From Phormidium tenue FACHB-886 (lineage in GTDB: Bacteria > Cyanobacteriota > Cyanobacteriia > Elainellales > Elainellaceae): a DNA stretch of 64,000 nt. Below, one piece after another: positions 45,583-57,135 of the stretch; position 1 is the stretch's first letter, and the number at the start of each line of letters is the position of its first letter. The translations under genes and the position numbers were made by a program. Below the pieces are notes generated by a model. The model saw only the letters and a list, made by a program, of their open reading frames with translations, was not told where the DNA came from and made no database searches. Where the stretch lies: the NCBI RefSeq assembly GCF_014764505.1, contig NZ_JACXWX010000001.1:806001-870000 (forward strand), in the 5' to 3' direction.

Positions 45583-45618
45583 GTTTCAAATGGCTGCCGT
45601 TTGAGGTGGGTTTGAAAC
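45583..45618 (+). promoter_or_regulatory. Stem-loop in the glsF leader
   Basis: GTTTCAAA (45583-45590) pairs perfectly with TTTGAAAC (45611-45618) around a 20-nt loop. It ends 93 bp before the glsF ATG. Role unknown. Confidence 0.35.
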
Positions 45619-45711
45619 AGTGGGAAGGAACAGGATTTTGGATGTACGACTTATGAATGTTTCTAGTTGATTGGTTGGGGCTATTTAAAACTTCTAGCGA
45701 ATTCGATCGGA

Positions 45712-48700
45712 ATGAACAGCTTTAACACCGGGGGTAACGAGAGCGTGAGTCAGGATATACACAACAATCAGGGGAACGATTGGGTAGCGCAGGGCTGGGC
45801 TGAAACTTATGCGGGACAACCGTGGTTGGTAGAAGAGCGAGATGCCTGTGGCGTTGGCTTTATTGCAGATATGCACGGCCGCGCCAGCCATAGCATTATT
45901 CAGAAGGCACTGCCTGCCCTTACCTGCATGGAGCATCGCGGTGGATGCAGCGCAGACCAAGACTCTGGCGACGGTGCAGGCTTGATGACGGCTGTGCCAT
46001 GGGCAATCTTGACAGACTGGCTCCAGACGCAAGGAATTACCCCACCTCCGATCGAACAGCTCGGTGTCGGTATGGTGTTTTTGCCACAGTCTCCGGAAGC
46101 GGCTGCCCTTGCCCGCCAAATCACAGAGCAAGTGCTGGCTGAGACAAACCTCAAGGTGCTGGGCTGGCGGGTTGTGCCCGTGAAGCCAGAGGTGCTGGGA
46201 ACGCAGGCGCGGGAAAACCAGCCGCAGATTGAACAAGTTGTGGTGCATTCAGTAAATCATCAGGGCGAAGAGCTGGAGCAATTGCTCTACTGGAACCGCA
46301 AGCGCATCCGCAAGGCGATCGATGCCTCTCCTGCACAGCCTGCCGGACTGTCTGACATCTATCTCTGCTCCTTCTCGCACCGGACAATTGTTTATAAAGG
46401 TATGGTGCGATCGGCGGTGCTGAGTCTGTTCTACGAAGACTTGAGCAACCCTGCCTACGAGAGTGCATTTGCTTTGTATCATCGCCGTTTTAGCACCAAC
46501 ACAATGCCGAAGTGGCACTTGGCACAGCCGATGCGCTACTTGGGGCATAACGGCGAGATCAACACGCTGCTGGGCAATATTAACTGGATGATGGCGCGGG
46601 AAACGGATCTAGCCCATCCCTACTGGGGCGATCGCCTGGATGACCTGAAGCCTGTCGTCAACCCAAACTTGAGCGACTCGGCAAACCTAGACAACTCGAT
46701 GGAGCTGCTGGTTCACTCGGGTCGCAGCCCGCTGGAAGCGCTGATGATCATGGTTCCTGAAGCTTATCAGAACCAGCCTGACCTGATCGACCATCCAGAA
46801 ATCGTCGACTTTTACGAATATTACAGCGGGCTGCAAGAACCTTGGGATGGCCCGGCAATGGTTTCCTTTAGTGATGGGCGGACTGTCGGTGCGGCGCTCG
46901 ATCGTAACGGTCTGCGTCCAGCGCGGTATGCAATTACCCGCGATGGGCTAGTTGTGGTGGCATCTGAAGCAGGCGTAGTGGAGCTGCCGGAAGCCGAGAT
47001 TATTGAGAAGGGACGCTTGGGTCCGGGGCAGGCGATTGCCGTTGATTTGGAATCTCATGAAGTCCTCAAAAATTGGGAGATCAAAGAGCGCGTTGCTAGT
47101 GCTTATCCCTATGGGGAATGGCTGCAGCAGTACCGGCAGGAGTTAGAGCCGCAGCCTTACCCAGATGCACCACAGATGGAAGCGGCAGCGTTGCTGCGGC
47201 AGCAGAGCGCCTTTGGCTACACCACAGAAGACGTGGAGATGGTCATCGAAGAGATGGCATCGCAGGGCAAAGAGCCAACCTTCTGCATGGGCGACGACGT
47301 TCCTCTGGCGGTGCTGTCTAATAAGCCACGCCTGCTGTATGACTATTTCAAACAGCGGTTTGCTCAGGTCACCAACCCGCCGATCGATCCCCTGCGGGAA
47401 AGCTTGGTGATGTCTTTAACCACCCAGCTTGGCGCCCGTGGGAATCTGCTAGAAGCGAAGCCAGAGCATGCACGGCTACTGAAGCTGCAAACCCCCATTT
47501 TGAACAGCACAGATCTGGCGATGATTCGGCAATCGGGCTTTGAAACGATTGACCTCTCCACGTTGTTCCCGATCGCGGCAGGTCCAGCTGGACTCCAGCA
47601 GGCAGTCAACCACCTGTGCCAGGCGGCAGCAGCAGCGGTGCGTGACGGCAAAACCATCCTGATTTTGAGCGATCGTCGGACTCACGATGGTGAAGTGTCT
47701 GAGGGGGCAGTGACTGCCCTGACTGAGGAATACAGCTATATTCCGCCGCTGCTAGCAGTCGGGGCAGTCCATCACCATTTGATTCGTCAAGGCTTGCGAA
47801 TGAAGGCATCGATCGTGATAGACACGGCGCAGTGCTGGAATACTCATCACTTTGGCTGCTTGATTGGCTACGGCGCAAGCGCGGTTTGCCCTTATCTGGC
47901 GCTGGAAACTGTGCGCCACTGGTGGGCAGATGCCAAGACGCAGAGCATGATGGAGCGGGGCAAGCTGGACAAGGTGAGCCTGACCGGAGCGCAGTATAAC
48001 TACCGCAAGGCGATCGAAGCAGGCTTGCTGAAAATTCTCTCGAAGATGGGCATCTCGCTGCTATCAAGCTATCAGGGCGCACAGATCTTTGAGGCGATCG
48101 GCATTGGCGGCGATCTGCTCAACCTTGCCTTCACGGGCACTGCTTCCCGTCTGGGCGGTATCTCGGTTGCAGATCTGGCGCAAGAGGTGCTAACGCTGCA
48201 CAGCCGTGCTTTCCCAGGGCTGACGACCAAGAAGCTAGAAAACTTTGGCTTCTTCAACTACAAGCCGGGTGGCGAACACCATATGAACAGCCCGGAAATG
48301 GCGAAGCATCTGCACAAAGCGGTGGCAGATAAAAACTTTGACCATTACACGCTCTACCAGAAGTATATGGAAGGCCGCCCAATGACGGCTTTGCGCGATC
48401 TTCTAGACTTCAAGAACGATCGCCCCTCTATTGCGATCGAAGAAGTGGAGCCTGTTGAAGAAATCGTCAAACGCTTCTGCACGGGTGCAATGTCCTTGGG
48501 GTCTCTGTCGCGGGAGGCGCATGAGACGCTGGCGGTTGCCATGAATCGCTTGGGTGGCAAATCTAACTGCGGCGAGGGTGGTGAAGATCCGCTGCGCTTC
48601 GTCACTCTGGATGATGTGGATGAAGCCGGGCATTCACCCAAGTTTCCGCATCTGAAGGGACTTCGCAACGGGGACACCGCTAGCTCTGCGATCAAACAGG

Positions 48701-50421
48701 TCGCATCGGGTCGCTTTGGTGTATCGCCAGAGTATCTGATGAGCGGCAAGCAGCTTGAGATTAAGATTGCTCAAGGCGCTAAGCCTGGTGAAGGCGGTCA
48801 GCTTCCCGGCAAAAAGGTCAGCTCCTACATTGCCATGCTGCGGAAATCGAAGCCGGGAGTAACGCTAATTTCGCCACCGCCGCACCACGATATCTATTCG
48901 ATCGAAGACTTAGCGCAGCTCATTTTCGATCTGCATCAGATTAATCCGGCTGCCAAGGTTTCGGTGAAGCTGGTGGCAGAAGTAGGTATCGGCACCATTG
49001 CGGCGGGGGTTGCCAAAGCGAACGCTGATATCATCCAAATTTCAGGTCACGATGGTGGCACGGGCGCATCGCCGCTCAGCTCGATCAAGCATGCGGGTGT
49101 ACCGTGGGAGCTAGGACTGACCGAAGTGCATCGCGTGCTGATGGAAAATAAGCTGCGCGGTCGCGTGCTGCTGCGGGCAGACGGTGGGCTGAAAACAGGT
49201 TGGGATGTGCTGATGGCAGCACTGATGGGAGCAGAAGAGTATGGCTTCGGTTCAGTAGCAATGATCGCCGAAGGCTGTATCATGGCGCGGATCTGCCATA
49301 CCAACAACTGCCCGGTTGGCGTGGCAACGCAGCAAGAAAAGCTCCGGCAGCGCTTCACAGGAACACCAGAGCATGTCGTTAATTTCTTCTACTTTGTGGC
49401 AGAAGAGGTGCGATCGCTGTTGGCCCGTCTGGGCTATCGATCGCTCAACGAAGTGATTGGTCGGGCTGACCTGCTGAAGCTACGCGAAAGCGTCAAGCTG
49501 ACTAAAACCCAGTCGCTCAATCTGGACTGCCTTACCCAACTGCCTGATACCCGCGAAGACCGGAGCTGGCTGGAGCATGAAGAAGTTCATAGCAACGGCG
49601 ATGTGCTAGACGATCAGCTTCTTGCTAATGCTGAGATCCAGGCTGCAATCCGGGATCAAGGCAGCGTGGAGCAGACGATCGATCTGTCCAACACTGATCG
49701 AGCTGTGGCTACGCGCGTTTCTGGGGCAATTGCCAAACAATATGGCGATGCTGGTTTTGGTGGTCATCTAACGCTGAACTTCAAAGGGGCGGCGGGTCAG
49801 AGCTTTGGTGCATTCTTGCTGCCCTGCATGACCGTTACTCTGGAAGGCGAAGCCAATGATTATGTGGGCAAAGGTATGCACGGCGGCGAGATCATCATCA
49901 AGCCCCCTGCATCTGCCACTTATGACCCGGCTGCCAACGTAATCATCGGCAACACCTGTTTGTATGGCGCAACAGGCGGGACGCTTTATGCCAGAGGACA
50001 GGCTGGCGAACGGTTTGCCGTTCGCAACTCTTTTGCTCAGGCAGTCATTGAAGGCACAGGCGATCACTGCTGTGAGTACATGACAGGCGGTACCGTAGTG
50101 GTGCTGGGCAAGGCAGGGCGAAACGTGGGTGCAGGGATGACGGGCGGCTTAGCCTACTTCCTTGACGAAGACGGCAGCTTCCCCACCAAGGTCAATCCCG
50201 AAATTGTCAAAGTGCAGCGGGTGGTTGCGCCTGCCGGAGAGCAGCAGCTGAAAGAACTGATCGAGGCGCATACCGAGCGCACAGGCAGCGAAAAGGCAAA
50301 GACCATTCTGGCGAACTGGACAGAGTATCTGCCGAAGTTCTGGCAGGTTGTGCCACCTTCAGAGGCAGAAAGCCCAGAAGCGATCGCGGCGGCTGAGAAG
50401 GTGTTGAGTCCGGTGCAGTAA
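45712..50421 (+). CDS. glsF: Ferredoxin-dependent glutamate synthase
   Basis: A 1,569-residue enzyme making two glutamates from glutamine and 2-oxoglutarate with reduced ferredoxin, the second step of ammonium assimilation. After a 45-residue pro-sequence, Cys46 in '[12 protein letters not shown]' is the glutaminase nucleophile exposed by processing. The central domain, FMN domain ('[16 protein letters not shown]', '[13 protein letters not shown]') and 3Fe-4S cysteines ('[16 protein letters not shown]') are intact. The C-terminal beta-helix has repeated G-x-x-G units ('GGEIIIKPP', '[11 protein letters not shown]', '[11 protein letters not shown]'). Length and sequence match cyanobacterial GlsF rather than NADPH-GltB; no gltD is adjacent. 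The ATG at 45712 is preferred over TTG 45667. Confidence 0.96.
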   Translation: MNSFNTGGNESVSQDIHNNQGNDWVAQGWAETYAGQPWLVEERDACGVGFIADMHGRASHSIIQKALPALTCMEHRGGCSADQDSGDGAGLMTAVPWAILTDWLQTQGITPPPIEQLGVGMVFLPQSPEAAALARQITEQVLAETNLKVLGWRVVPVKPEVLGTQARENQPQIEQVVVHSVNHQGEELEQLLYWNRKRIRKAIDASPAQPAGLSDIYLCSFSHRTIVYKGMVRSAVLSLFYEDLSNPAYESAFALYHRRFSTNTMPKWHLAQPMRYLGHNGEINTLLGNINWMMARETDLAHPYWGDRLDDLKPVVNPNLSDSANLDNSMELLVHSGRSPLEALMIMVPEAYQNQPDLIDHPEIVDFYEYYSGLQEPWDGPAMVSFSDGRTVGAALDRNGLRPARYAITRDGLVVVASEAGVVELPEAEIIEKGRLGPGQAIAVDLESHEVLKNWEIKERVASAYPYGEWLQQYRQELEPQPYPDAPQMEAAALLRQQSAFGYTTEDVEMVIEEMASQGKEPTFCMGDDVPLAVLSNKPRLLYDYFKQRFAQVTNPPIDPLRESLVMSLTTQLGARGNLLEAKPEHARLLKLQTPILNSTDLAMIRQSGFETIDLSTLFPIAAGPAGLQQAVNHLCQAAAAAVRDGKTILILSDRRTHDGEVSEGAVTALTEEYSYIPPLLAVGAVHHHLIRQGLRMKASIVIDTAQCWNTHHFGCLIGYGASAVCPYLALETVRHWWADAKTQSMMERGKLDKVSLTGAQYNYRKAIEAGLLKILSKMGISLLSSYQGAQIFEAIGIGGDLLNLAFTGTASRLGGISVADLAQEVLTLHSRAFPGLTTKKLENFGFFNYKPGGEHHMNSPEMAKHLHKAVADKNFDHYTLYQKYMEGRPMTALRDLLDFKNDRPSIAIEEVEPVEEIVKRFCTGAMSLGSLSREAHETLAVAMNRLGGKSNCGEGGEDPLRFVTLDDVDEAGHSPKFPHLKGLRNGDTASSAIKQVASGRFGVSPEYLMSGKQLEIKIAQGAKPGEGGQLPGKKVSSYIAMLRKSKPGVTLISPPPHHDIYSIEDLAQLIFDLHQINPAAKVSVKLVAEVGIGTIAAGVAKANADIIQISGHDGGTGASPLSSIKHAGVPWELGLTEVHRVLMENKLRGRVLLRADGGLKTGWDVLMAALMGAEEYGFGSVAMIAEGCIMARICHTNNCPVGVATQQEKLRQRFTGTPEHVVNFFYFVAEEVRSLLARLGYRSLNEVIGRADLLKLRESVKLTKTQSLNLDCLTQLPDTREDRSWLEHEEVHSNGDVLDDQLLANAEIQAAIRDQGSVEQTIDLSNTDRAVATRVSGAIAKQYGDAGFGGHLTLNFKGAAGQSFGAFLLPCMTVTLEGEANDYVGKGMHGGEIIIKPPASATYDPAANVIIGNTCLYGATGGTLYARGQAGERFAVRNSFAQAVIEGTGDHCCEYMTGGTVVVLGKAGRNVGAGMTGGLAYFLDEDGSFPTKVNPEIVKVQRVVAPAGEQQLKELIEAHTERTGSEKAKTILANWTEYLPKFWQVVPPSEAESPEAIAAAEKVLSPVQ

Positions 50422-50438
50422 TCGCGGGTATAGGCTCA

Positions 50439-50477
50439 TGTTGTGTAAAGCTCTGCGCAGCGGAGCTTTACACAACA
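50439..50477 (+). terminator. glsF terminator; copy 1 of a 39-nt stem-loop repeat
   Basis: The 15-nt arms 50439-50453 and 50463-50477 are exact inverses around a 9-nt loop, followed by TTTTT at 50480-50484. It begins 18 bp after the glsF stop. A second copy with the same 15-9-15 layout lies at 63529-63567. Confidence 0.8.
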
Positions 50478-50504
50478 CATTTTTGAGCTAAGCGCACAGC
50501 GCTA

Positions 50505-50548
50505 TAAAATTCAAAAGGGCAGGCGATCGCCTGCCCTTTTGAATTTTA
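50505..50548. repeat. Perfect 44-bp palindrome centred on HIP1
   Basis: The two 22-bp halves (50505-50526, 50527-50548) are exact inverses. The centre is GGCGATCGCC and the outer arms are AAAATTCAAAAGGGC and GCCCTTTTGAATTTT. It has a GC core with A/T runs on both sides, so it could act as a bidirectional terminator between convergent glsF and pyrG. Confidence 0.85.
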
Positions 50549-50550
50549 GA

Positions 50551-50602
50551 CATGTGAAAACATGTGAAAAAAGGTCACGTCGAGCATTCGCCCCTCGTGA
50601 CC
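50551..50602 (-). terminator. Intrinsic terminator of pyrG
   Basis: On the minus strand GGTCACG (50602-50596) pairs with CGTGACC (50579-50573), followed directly by TTTTTT. A tandem direct repeat of CATGTGAAAA (50551-50560, 50561-50570) lies just beyond. The hairpin is 91 bp past the pyrG stop. Confidence 0.75.
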
Positions 50603-50692
50603 CAAGACCAACCAAATGTCCTTACGGCTTCAGTATTCCCCGCCCAATTGTCCCGCTAACGTCAGTGCTTGAAATTAATTTGCGGACTTTAC

Positions 50693-52363
<1,671 letters not shown>

Positions 52364-52513
52364 CTACCTCTGGCTTGCCCTAAGTTCTAGACACCTGAAT
52401 TCTAGGCATAAGCTTAAGAAAGATATCTTATGCGACGAAATCAAGCTGCTTCGGAGTTGACCCATTCATTATGTCATTTGCTCAGCGATCGCTGCGGCTA
52501 ACCCCATGCCACA

Positions 52514-52855
52514 CTAGCGCACCAAGAAGGGGAAGACGCTCCGAATTGCTCTGCGAATCCGTAAGAGCGTGATTAATCGCCGATACTCTTGTTTGATCGG
52601 CGCTGCGTTGGGATTCTCTTGTATTTGTGCTTCCAGTTCGGCATATTCTGCTGCCGTCAAAGGTGCACCGTTGAGAGGCGATCGCGCTTCGGTAATGATC
52701 TCGGTGCGCTGAATTTCTTCAGGTGGGTCAGTGGCAGGTGGGAGCGCAAAGACAGGGGCAATGGAAGTGGAGGTAAGAACGGTTGCAGAAAACGCGCAAA
52801 CGCTCTTGGGGCTAAAGAAGCCTCTTTTCGCGTTTCCTGTTGCTTCATTCTCCAT
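52514..52855 (-). CDS. Exported small conserved hypothetical protein
   Basis: A 113-residue protein. The N-terminus is a signal-type sequence ('KSVCAFSATVLTSTSIAPVFA', read in parts) followed by the mature part 'PPATDPPEEIQRTEIITEARSPLNG' (read in parts), 'PLTAAEYAELEAQIQ' and a basic helix 'LITLLRIRRAIRSVFPFL'. It looks like a family found in many cyanobacteria, with no function known to me. The frame opens at GTG 52954; the ATG at 52853-52855 gives a normal signal peptide length. Confidence 0.7.
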   Translation of the reverse strand: MENEATGNAKRGFFSPKSVCAFSATVLTSTSIAPVFALPPATDPPEEIQRTEIITEARSPLNGAPLTAAEYAELEAQIQENPNAAPIKQEYRRLITLLRIRRAIRSVFPFLVR

Positions 52856-53047
52856 GGTTGATTGCAGCCTTCCGTTCCAAAGAATATAAATGTCAGCAGC
52901 CCACAGCATGACTCGAGCACCGACTGGAACCGTTAAACCGATCCAATCGACCACGAACTGCTATGGGCTGCAACGACAACGCAAGTTATACAGGCGAATT
53001 GCTAGGCTGAAAGCCTCACAAGAGAGGCTTTCAGTACAAATTGCGAA

Positions 53048-53191
53048 TTAGGGCGATGTGGTGGGTGAAGCTGCCGGAGATTCAGGCGAAGCTGCCGGAG
53101 AGGTTGTATCAGTCGTGCCGCCGCCGCCACAGGCTGTCAAAGCAGCCGCCAAACCTAAACCTAGAAGTAAGCCAATTGCTTTTTTGTTCAT
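53048..53191 (-). CDS. 47-residue lipoprotein
   Basis: A short frame from ATG 53189-53191 to TAA 53048-53050. The protein begins MNKKAIGLLLGLGL with the lipobox LTAC at Cys21, then Gly-rich (CGGGG) and Ser/Pro/Ala/Thr-rich sequence with the repeat 'SPAASPESPAASP'. This is a complete small lipoprotein: signal peptide, lipidated Cys and a flexible tail. AAGGGAAG lies 4-11 bp upstream. Family unknown. Confidence 0.7.
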   Translation of the reverse strand: MNKKAIGLLLGLGLAAALTACGGGGTTDTTSPAASPESPAASPTTSP

Positions 53192-53792
53192 ACTCTTCCC
53201 TTTGGTGAACTGTAATCAACGATATCAATGTTCGATGAGGAGCTAAACCACCGAACTGGCGAGCAAACCTCGCTTACTAGCTGGAAGATCGACCCTCTCA
53301 GCGTCAATCTCAAGAGAGTTGGCGATAACCTCGCCCGGATTCCAGCAACCGTTAGAGGGAGCGGAAGCGTCTATCAGACTCCTGCCATTGTTAGACCGAA
53401 CATTCAGCCTAAAGGCAATTGCCATACAGTACGCCTCTGTTGAATCACTTAAATATTTTTAGCAGATTTATTCCTTTTTAGTGCATCTATCCAAAGTTAG
53501 GGGCAAGGAATTTGCTAGAGCATAGCAATTTTTAGGTCAGCGCTAGAAGGCTTATCTATCAAGGCATTCAGTTAGACTTCTGCCAAAAATATAGAAATTA
53601 GTGTAGCGAGCACTGTTGCTAAGCTTCCTTGATAAGCAATGCTAATCGAATTTAGAAAAACGTTCAAAATTGCATGACTTTCATTATGTCTTGAGGGAAA
53701 CTTCCGGATCGATCCAAAATCTGCCCCAGCAGCTTCTCTAAATTCTCAGGACTGCTGTGCTTCATTAGCGTCAGAGAGAGGCAAAACGGTCT
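53192..53792. other. Intergenic region, no gene recognised
   Basis: A 601-bp region. Open frames of 60-71 codons exist on both strands (53228-53443 plus, 53243-53425 minus), but neither has a ribosome-binding site or recognisable composition. The left part presumably carries the lipoprotein promoter. I saw no tRNA or riboswitch. Confidence 0.4.
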
Positions 53793-54653
53793 CTAGTTTG
53801 GCAGCTCTAGAATCATTGCGCCCAGAATGCCCTTACGAAAGTCATTCAACAGCTGGACTGCTGCCCGCTCCTTATCGGAATGATAACGCTGGTTGGCTAA
53901 CGCCTCGATGAAAGTTTCGCCTGTTATAGCAGTGGGATCAAGCTGATAACGGCTGTGTAGGGCTTTTAGAGGGAGCCAGTTAGGGACCTGAGGCTGCAGG
54001 GCGTTGAGGCGGTCGATCAGAACGGCAGCGATGCGCTGATTATCATAGGCAGCTTCGCCAATGTCATCGCAGATTGCCAAATGCAAAGCAGCGTCCTGGT
54101 TCTCCAGACGCGAGGGCAATACGCCAGGCGCATCGAGTAGCTCTAGCTCATCAGAAATGCGAATCCAGCGGAGCTGTCGCGTCACGCCGGGGCGGCGAGC
54201 ACTCTCTACAACTTTGCGCTTCAGCAGCCGATTGATCAGTGCAGATTTGCCTACGTTGGGAAAGCCAATGACGACTGCTCTAACCGGGCGGGGCAGCATA
54301 CCGCGATCGCGCCGTCGCTGGTTGAGCTGGGTGCCAGCCGCTTGTGCTGCCTGAGCAAGAACGCCGACCCCCTTGCCTTGGTTAGCATTCGTATAGTGGG
54401 GCTGTTCTCCTTGTGCCTTAAACCAAGCCACCCAAGCCTGCTGTGCTTCTGGTGGGATCATGTCCACCCGGTTTAGCACCAGCACGCGCTCCCGATTGCC
54501 AACCCATTGGGCGATCTGTGGATGCTGAGTCGAGAGGGGAATTCGGGCATCCCGCACCTCCAGCACAACATCTACTTTTTTGAGTTGTTCCACCAACGCC
54601 TTCTCGGCTTTGGCAATGTGACCCGGATACCACTGAATTGGAGGAGAAGACAT
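53793..54653 (-). CDS. ylqF: Ribosome biogenesis GTPase YlqF/RbgA
   Basis: A 286-residue circularly permuted GTPase that assists late 50S assembly. The motif order is G4 ('VLNRVDMIP') then G1 ('IGFPNVGKSALIN'), G2/G3 ('PGVTRQLRW', 'LLDAPGVLPSR'), which is the permuted arrangement of this family. The start 'IQWYPGHIAKAEK' is typical, with a C-terminal RNA-binding-like domain after about 190. The ATG at 54653 is the only good start. Confidence 0.95.
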   Translation of the reverse strand: MSSPPIQWYPGHIAKAEKALVEQLKKVDVVLEVRDARIPLSTQHPQIAQWVGNRERVLVLNRVDMIPPEAQQAWVAWFKAQGEQPHYTNANQGKGVGVLAQAAQAAGTQLNQRRRDRGMLPRPVRAVVIGFPNVGKSALINRLLKRKVVESARRPGVTRQLRWIRISDELELLDAPGVLPSRLENQDAALHLAICDDIGEAAYDNQRIAAVLIDRLNALQPQVPNWLPLKALHSRYQLDPTAITGETFIEALANQRYHSDKERAAVQLLNDFRKGILGAMILELPN

Positions 54654-54844
54654 GAGATTAGCCGATGGTGTATGAGAGAAAGATGAGAGAGGCTTTCAGT
54701 GTACAAATTAGTTGACTTTGGTTGACTAATCGAGGGATCGCGCTTGTCCTTTGGATCAGATGCAGAATTACCTTTGTTTTATCTCGAATAATCTGTAATC
54801 ATCATTCTTATTACAGATTAAAAATCCTTTACTTACCCGCTGGA

Positions 54845-56293
54845 ATGTTAGACGGTTCCATCCTGCAAAAGCTCAAAGATAATCATCGCTCGCCCCATCA
54901 GCCTCATAAACGCCCGCTCAACTTTGGGGTGTATTACAAAAACACCCTGGTTGCGCTCTGCCATGCTTTGGAAGACGCGATTCTCACGGCAGACTATCAG
55001 CCCTTGATGATCACCGCCTTTCAGCGGGGCAAGTGGTATCTGGAAGAAGCCGAGCGCTACGGCGAGATTGCCGAAAAATCAGATCAAGTTGTGATCCTAG
55101 CGTCGCCAGAGGCTGGGTTTGCTGAGCATCCGACTAGCCAGAAAGCCAACGTTGCCCTGGTGAGCTTAGACAAACTTGACCCTGTTTCGCAGGAGTGGCA
55201 TTTGATCATCGTATCGCCTAACTACACAGCGATGGTGCTTTGCCAGGAGCTCTCTGATGCAGATTATGGCAGCGCTGGATTGCCCCAGCGGGATCTAGAG
55301 CGCAAGTTTTACGGCTTCTGGACGTTTGAGCCAGAGCTGGTGCTAGAAACCGCAGAATTGGCGATCGACCATGTGCAGCAATACAACCCTGACTTGCACC
55401 AGCAGCTCGCTGCCCAAGTGCAGTCTATCCGCGATCGCATCCAGCATCAGGATGCGCTGTGTGGGGCTCCAACGGCAGATCATCTCGGTGCGATCGTTTC
55501 ACGCGTGGTCAACTATCTGCAAACGAGCGAAGAGAACAGCAAATCGTTGCTGGGTGAAAACCTGGTCTCGAATGAGCTGCAGGCATTTTTGCGAGTGGCA
55601 CAGCTGATTGATCAGACAGATTTAAGCAATCCAATGGCGGCGGCAGAAGTGGCAACCCTGGCAGAAGCAATGGGGCAACTGCTAGATCTCCCGTCGTGGC
55701 AGCTCCATCGACTGCGGTTGGCAGGCTTGCTGCACCGGCTGGCATTTCTGCAAGGCGTGGGTGCGGGGCTGAGTTCGGGCACCTCTGCTCGCGTCTTTGC
55801 CGAATCCCCCGACATGCCGCTGACCTGTCCGCTGGTTCCTGGGATTCAGGTGCTGCGCCGAATGCCTCGGCTGAGAGCGATCGCTACCATCCTGACGCAC
55901 CAATGGGAGTGGTGGAACGGCACAGGGCAACCGGCAGGGCTAACAGGCGACGAAATTCCAGTTGAGTCACGTATCTTGAGCCTGATTGCTGCCTTTCAGC
56001 AGCAGGTGGCACAGCTACGCACTGAGCCAGATGGCACGCCTTCTGCTGCTCAGCCAGAACTGCTGATGCAGGCGCTGGCTGCCTGTCAGGCAGAGCAGGG
56101 CAATCAGTTTGATCCAAAGCTAGTAGAGGCGCTGGGGCTGCTGGTGTCAGCGCTGCAGCAGGGCTTGAGCTTGCCGATCGCACTACCCAAAATTGCAGCA
56201 GGACTGTGGCTGCTTGACCCTGCTTCTGAAGAAAGCTTGCAGATTGTCTTTCAAGAGGCAATCGCGGGTGCTGCCACACCTCCGCAAGACTAA
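54845..56293 (+). CDS. DICT sensor protein with degenerate HD-GYP domain
   Basis: A 482-residue cytosolic protein. Residues about 20-150 form a DICT sensory domain ('LNFGVYYKNTLVALCHALED', 'ITAFQRGKWYLEEAERYGEI' in part, 'FYGFWTFEPELV'). Residues about 250-480 look like an HD-GYP output domain: the HD dyad reads HR (His297-Arg298, 'GLLHRLAFL'), HHExxDGxGYP reads QWExWNGTGQP (Gly361-Gln362-Pro363), followed by 'GDEIPVESRILSLI'. Loss of these metal and GYP residues suggests no c-di-GMP phosphodiesterase activity. The ATG at 54845 is chosen; the frame opens at 54722. A pentapeptide protein follows after 29 bp. Confidence 0.8.
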   Translation: MLDGSILQKLKDNHRSPHQPHKRPLNFGVYYKNTLVALCHALEDAILTADYQPLMITAFQRGKWYLEEAERYGEIAEKSDQVVILASPEAGFAEHPTSQKANVALVSLDKLDPVSQEWHLIIVSPNYTAMVLCQELSDADYGSAGLPQRDLERKFYGFWTFEPELVLETAELAIDHVQQYNPDLHQQLAAQVQSIRDRIQHQDALCGAPTADHLGAIVSRVVNYLQTSEENSKSLLGENLVSNELQAFLRVAQLIDQTDLSNPMAAAEVATLAEAMGQLLDLPSWQLHRLRLAGLLHRLAFLQGVGAGLSSGTSARVFAESPDMPLTCPLVPGIQVLRRMPRLRAIATILTHQWEWWNGTGQPAGLTGDEIPVESRILSLIAAFQQQVAQLRTEPDGTPSAAQPELLMQALAACQAEQGNQFDPKLVEALGLLVSALQQGLSLPIALPKIAAGLWLLDPASEESLQIVFQEAIAGAATPPQD

Positions 56294-56322
56294 GACCATC
56301 CAGCAACCCAACGAAACCACTC

Positions 56323-56964
56323 ATGGATATTGATGCAATTCGTGCTGGCAAACTGAAGCAGCTAGCTGGCATAAATTTGGAAGACGAAGATTTATCGAAA
56401 GCAGCGCTGAGCCGCGTTAATTTGGCAGGGGCAACCCTGAATGGCGCAATACTAACAGCGGCAAACTTAAACGGCGCTACGCTAGATGGCGCTAACCTAT
56501 TAGGCTGTCAGCTGATGCGCTCTGATTTACGAGCCAGTCTACTGGGCGCCAACCTGATGCAGGCAAACTTGAGCGAAACCGATCTGCGTGGCGCTAATCT
56601 GCGTGGGGCAAACCTGATGCAGGCGCAGCTTGCTCACACCACGCTAGCAGGCGCATTTCTTAGCGGTGCCAATCTGATGGGGGTCAGCCTGCGAGGAGTT
56701 GACCTGCGTGGCGCTGACTTGCGTGGGGCAAACCTGAACGGCGCCACGCTAAGCGGGGCAAATCTGTCGCAGGCTGATCTGCAAGGCGCGATCCTGATCG
56801 AAGCCAATCTAGAAGAAGCTGACTTGCGGGGCGCTAATTTAGCAGGAGCAAATTTAACAAGAGCCAATCTGCTTTGTGCAGATTTAGAAGGCGCGAGCCT
56901 GACGGGTACAAATTTGACAGACGCTTGCGTTAAAGGAACGTTGATAGAAGCAGCGGATCAGTAA
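56323..56964 (+). CDS. Pentapeptide repeat protein
   Basis: A 213-residue protein made almost wholly of A(N/D)LxX repeats from about residue 25 to 205, some 36 units, predicted to form a right-handed quadrilateral beta-helix. The N-terminus 'MDIDAIRAGKLKQLAGINLED' (read in parts) is a short helix and cap. No signal peptide is present, so it is cytosolic. It lies 29 bp behind the DICT/HD-GYP-like gene on the same strand, so it is probably cotranscribed. Function is unknown; some pentapeptide proteins bind DNA gyrase, but most cyanobacterial ones are uncharacterised. Confidence 0.9.
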   Translation: MDIDAIRAGKLKQLAGINLEDEDLSKAALSRVNLAGATLNGAILTAANLNGATLDGANLLGCQLMRSDLRASLLGANLMQANLSETDLRGANLRGANLMQAQLAHTTLAGAFLSGANLMGVSLRGVDLRGADLRGANLNGATLSGANLSQADLQGAILIEANLEEADLRGANLAGANLTRANLLCADLEGASLTGTNLTDACVKGTLIEAADQ

Positions 56965-57135
56965 ATTTATGTCATGAGCTTACATGAGCTTAATAGCCCG
57001 ATCGCCTTCGTGTTAATGAGTAAGCGTACCAAAGCGATCGGCTGAACCACGTTACGATTTCCGCAACCCGCCGACCGCTCCTCTAGAGATCGCTCATGCT
57101 GTGGCAAGCGTCATCTTTCCGAGGAGCGTCTGTGT

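Larger units (their letters stand above)
44716..45711. other. 1-kb intergenic region upstream of glsF
   Basis: A 996-bp region between the divergent glycosidase and glsF genes with no convincing ORF. It holds a composite inverted repeat at 44830-44918, the palindrome GTTCCGGAAC (44924-44933), a good sigma-70 promoter (44973-45001), a GAGAAA/TTTCTC stem near 45065-45084, and an 8-bp stem GTTTCAAA/TTTGAAAC (45583-45590, 45611-45618) close to glsF. No canonical NtcA box (GTAN8TAC) and no glutamine-riboswitch core was found. Confidence 0.6.

Noticed and set aside
45583-45640. Glutamine riboswitch (glnA motif) before glsF, prompted by GGGAAGGAAC
   Set aside because: The conserved core (GGACGGAAGTAGG-like) is absent and the pairing does not fit.
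53228-53443. 71-codon plus-strand ORF, with a 60-codon ORF on the other strand
   Set aside because: No ribosome-binding site, no recognisable composition, and the two overlap in opposite directions.
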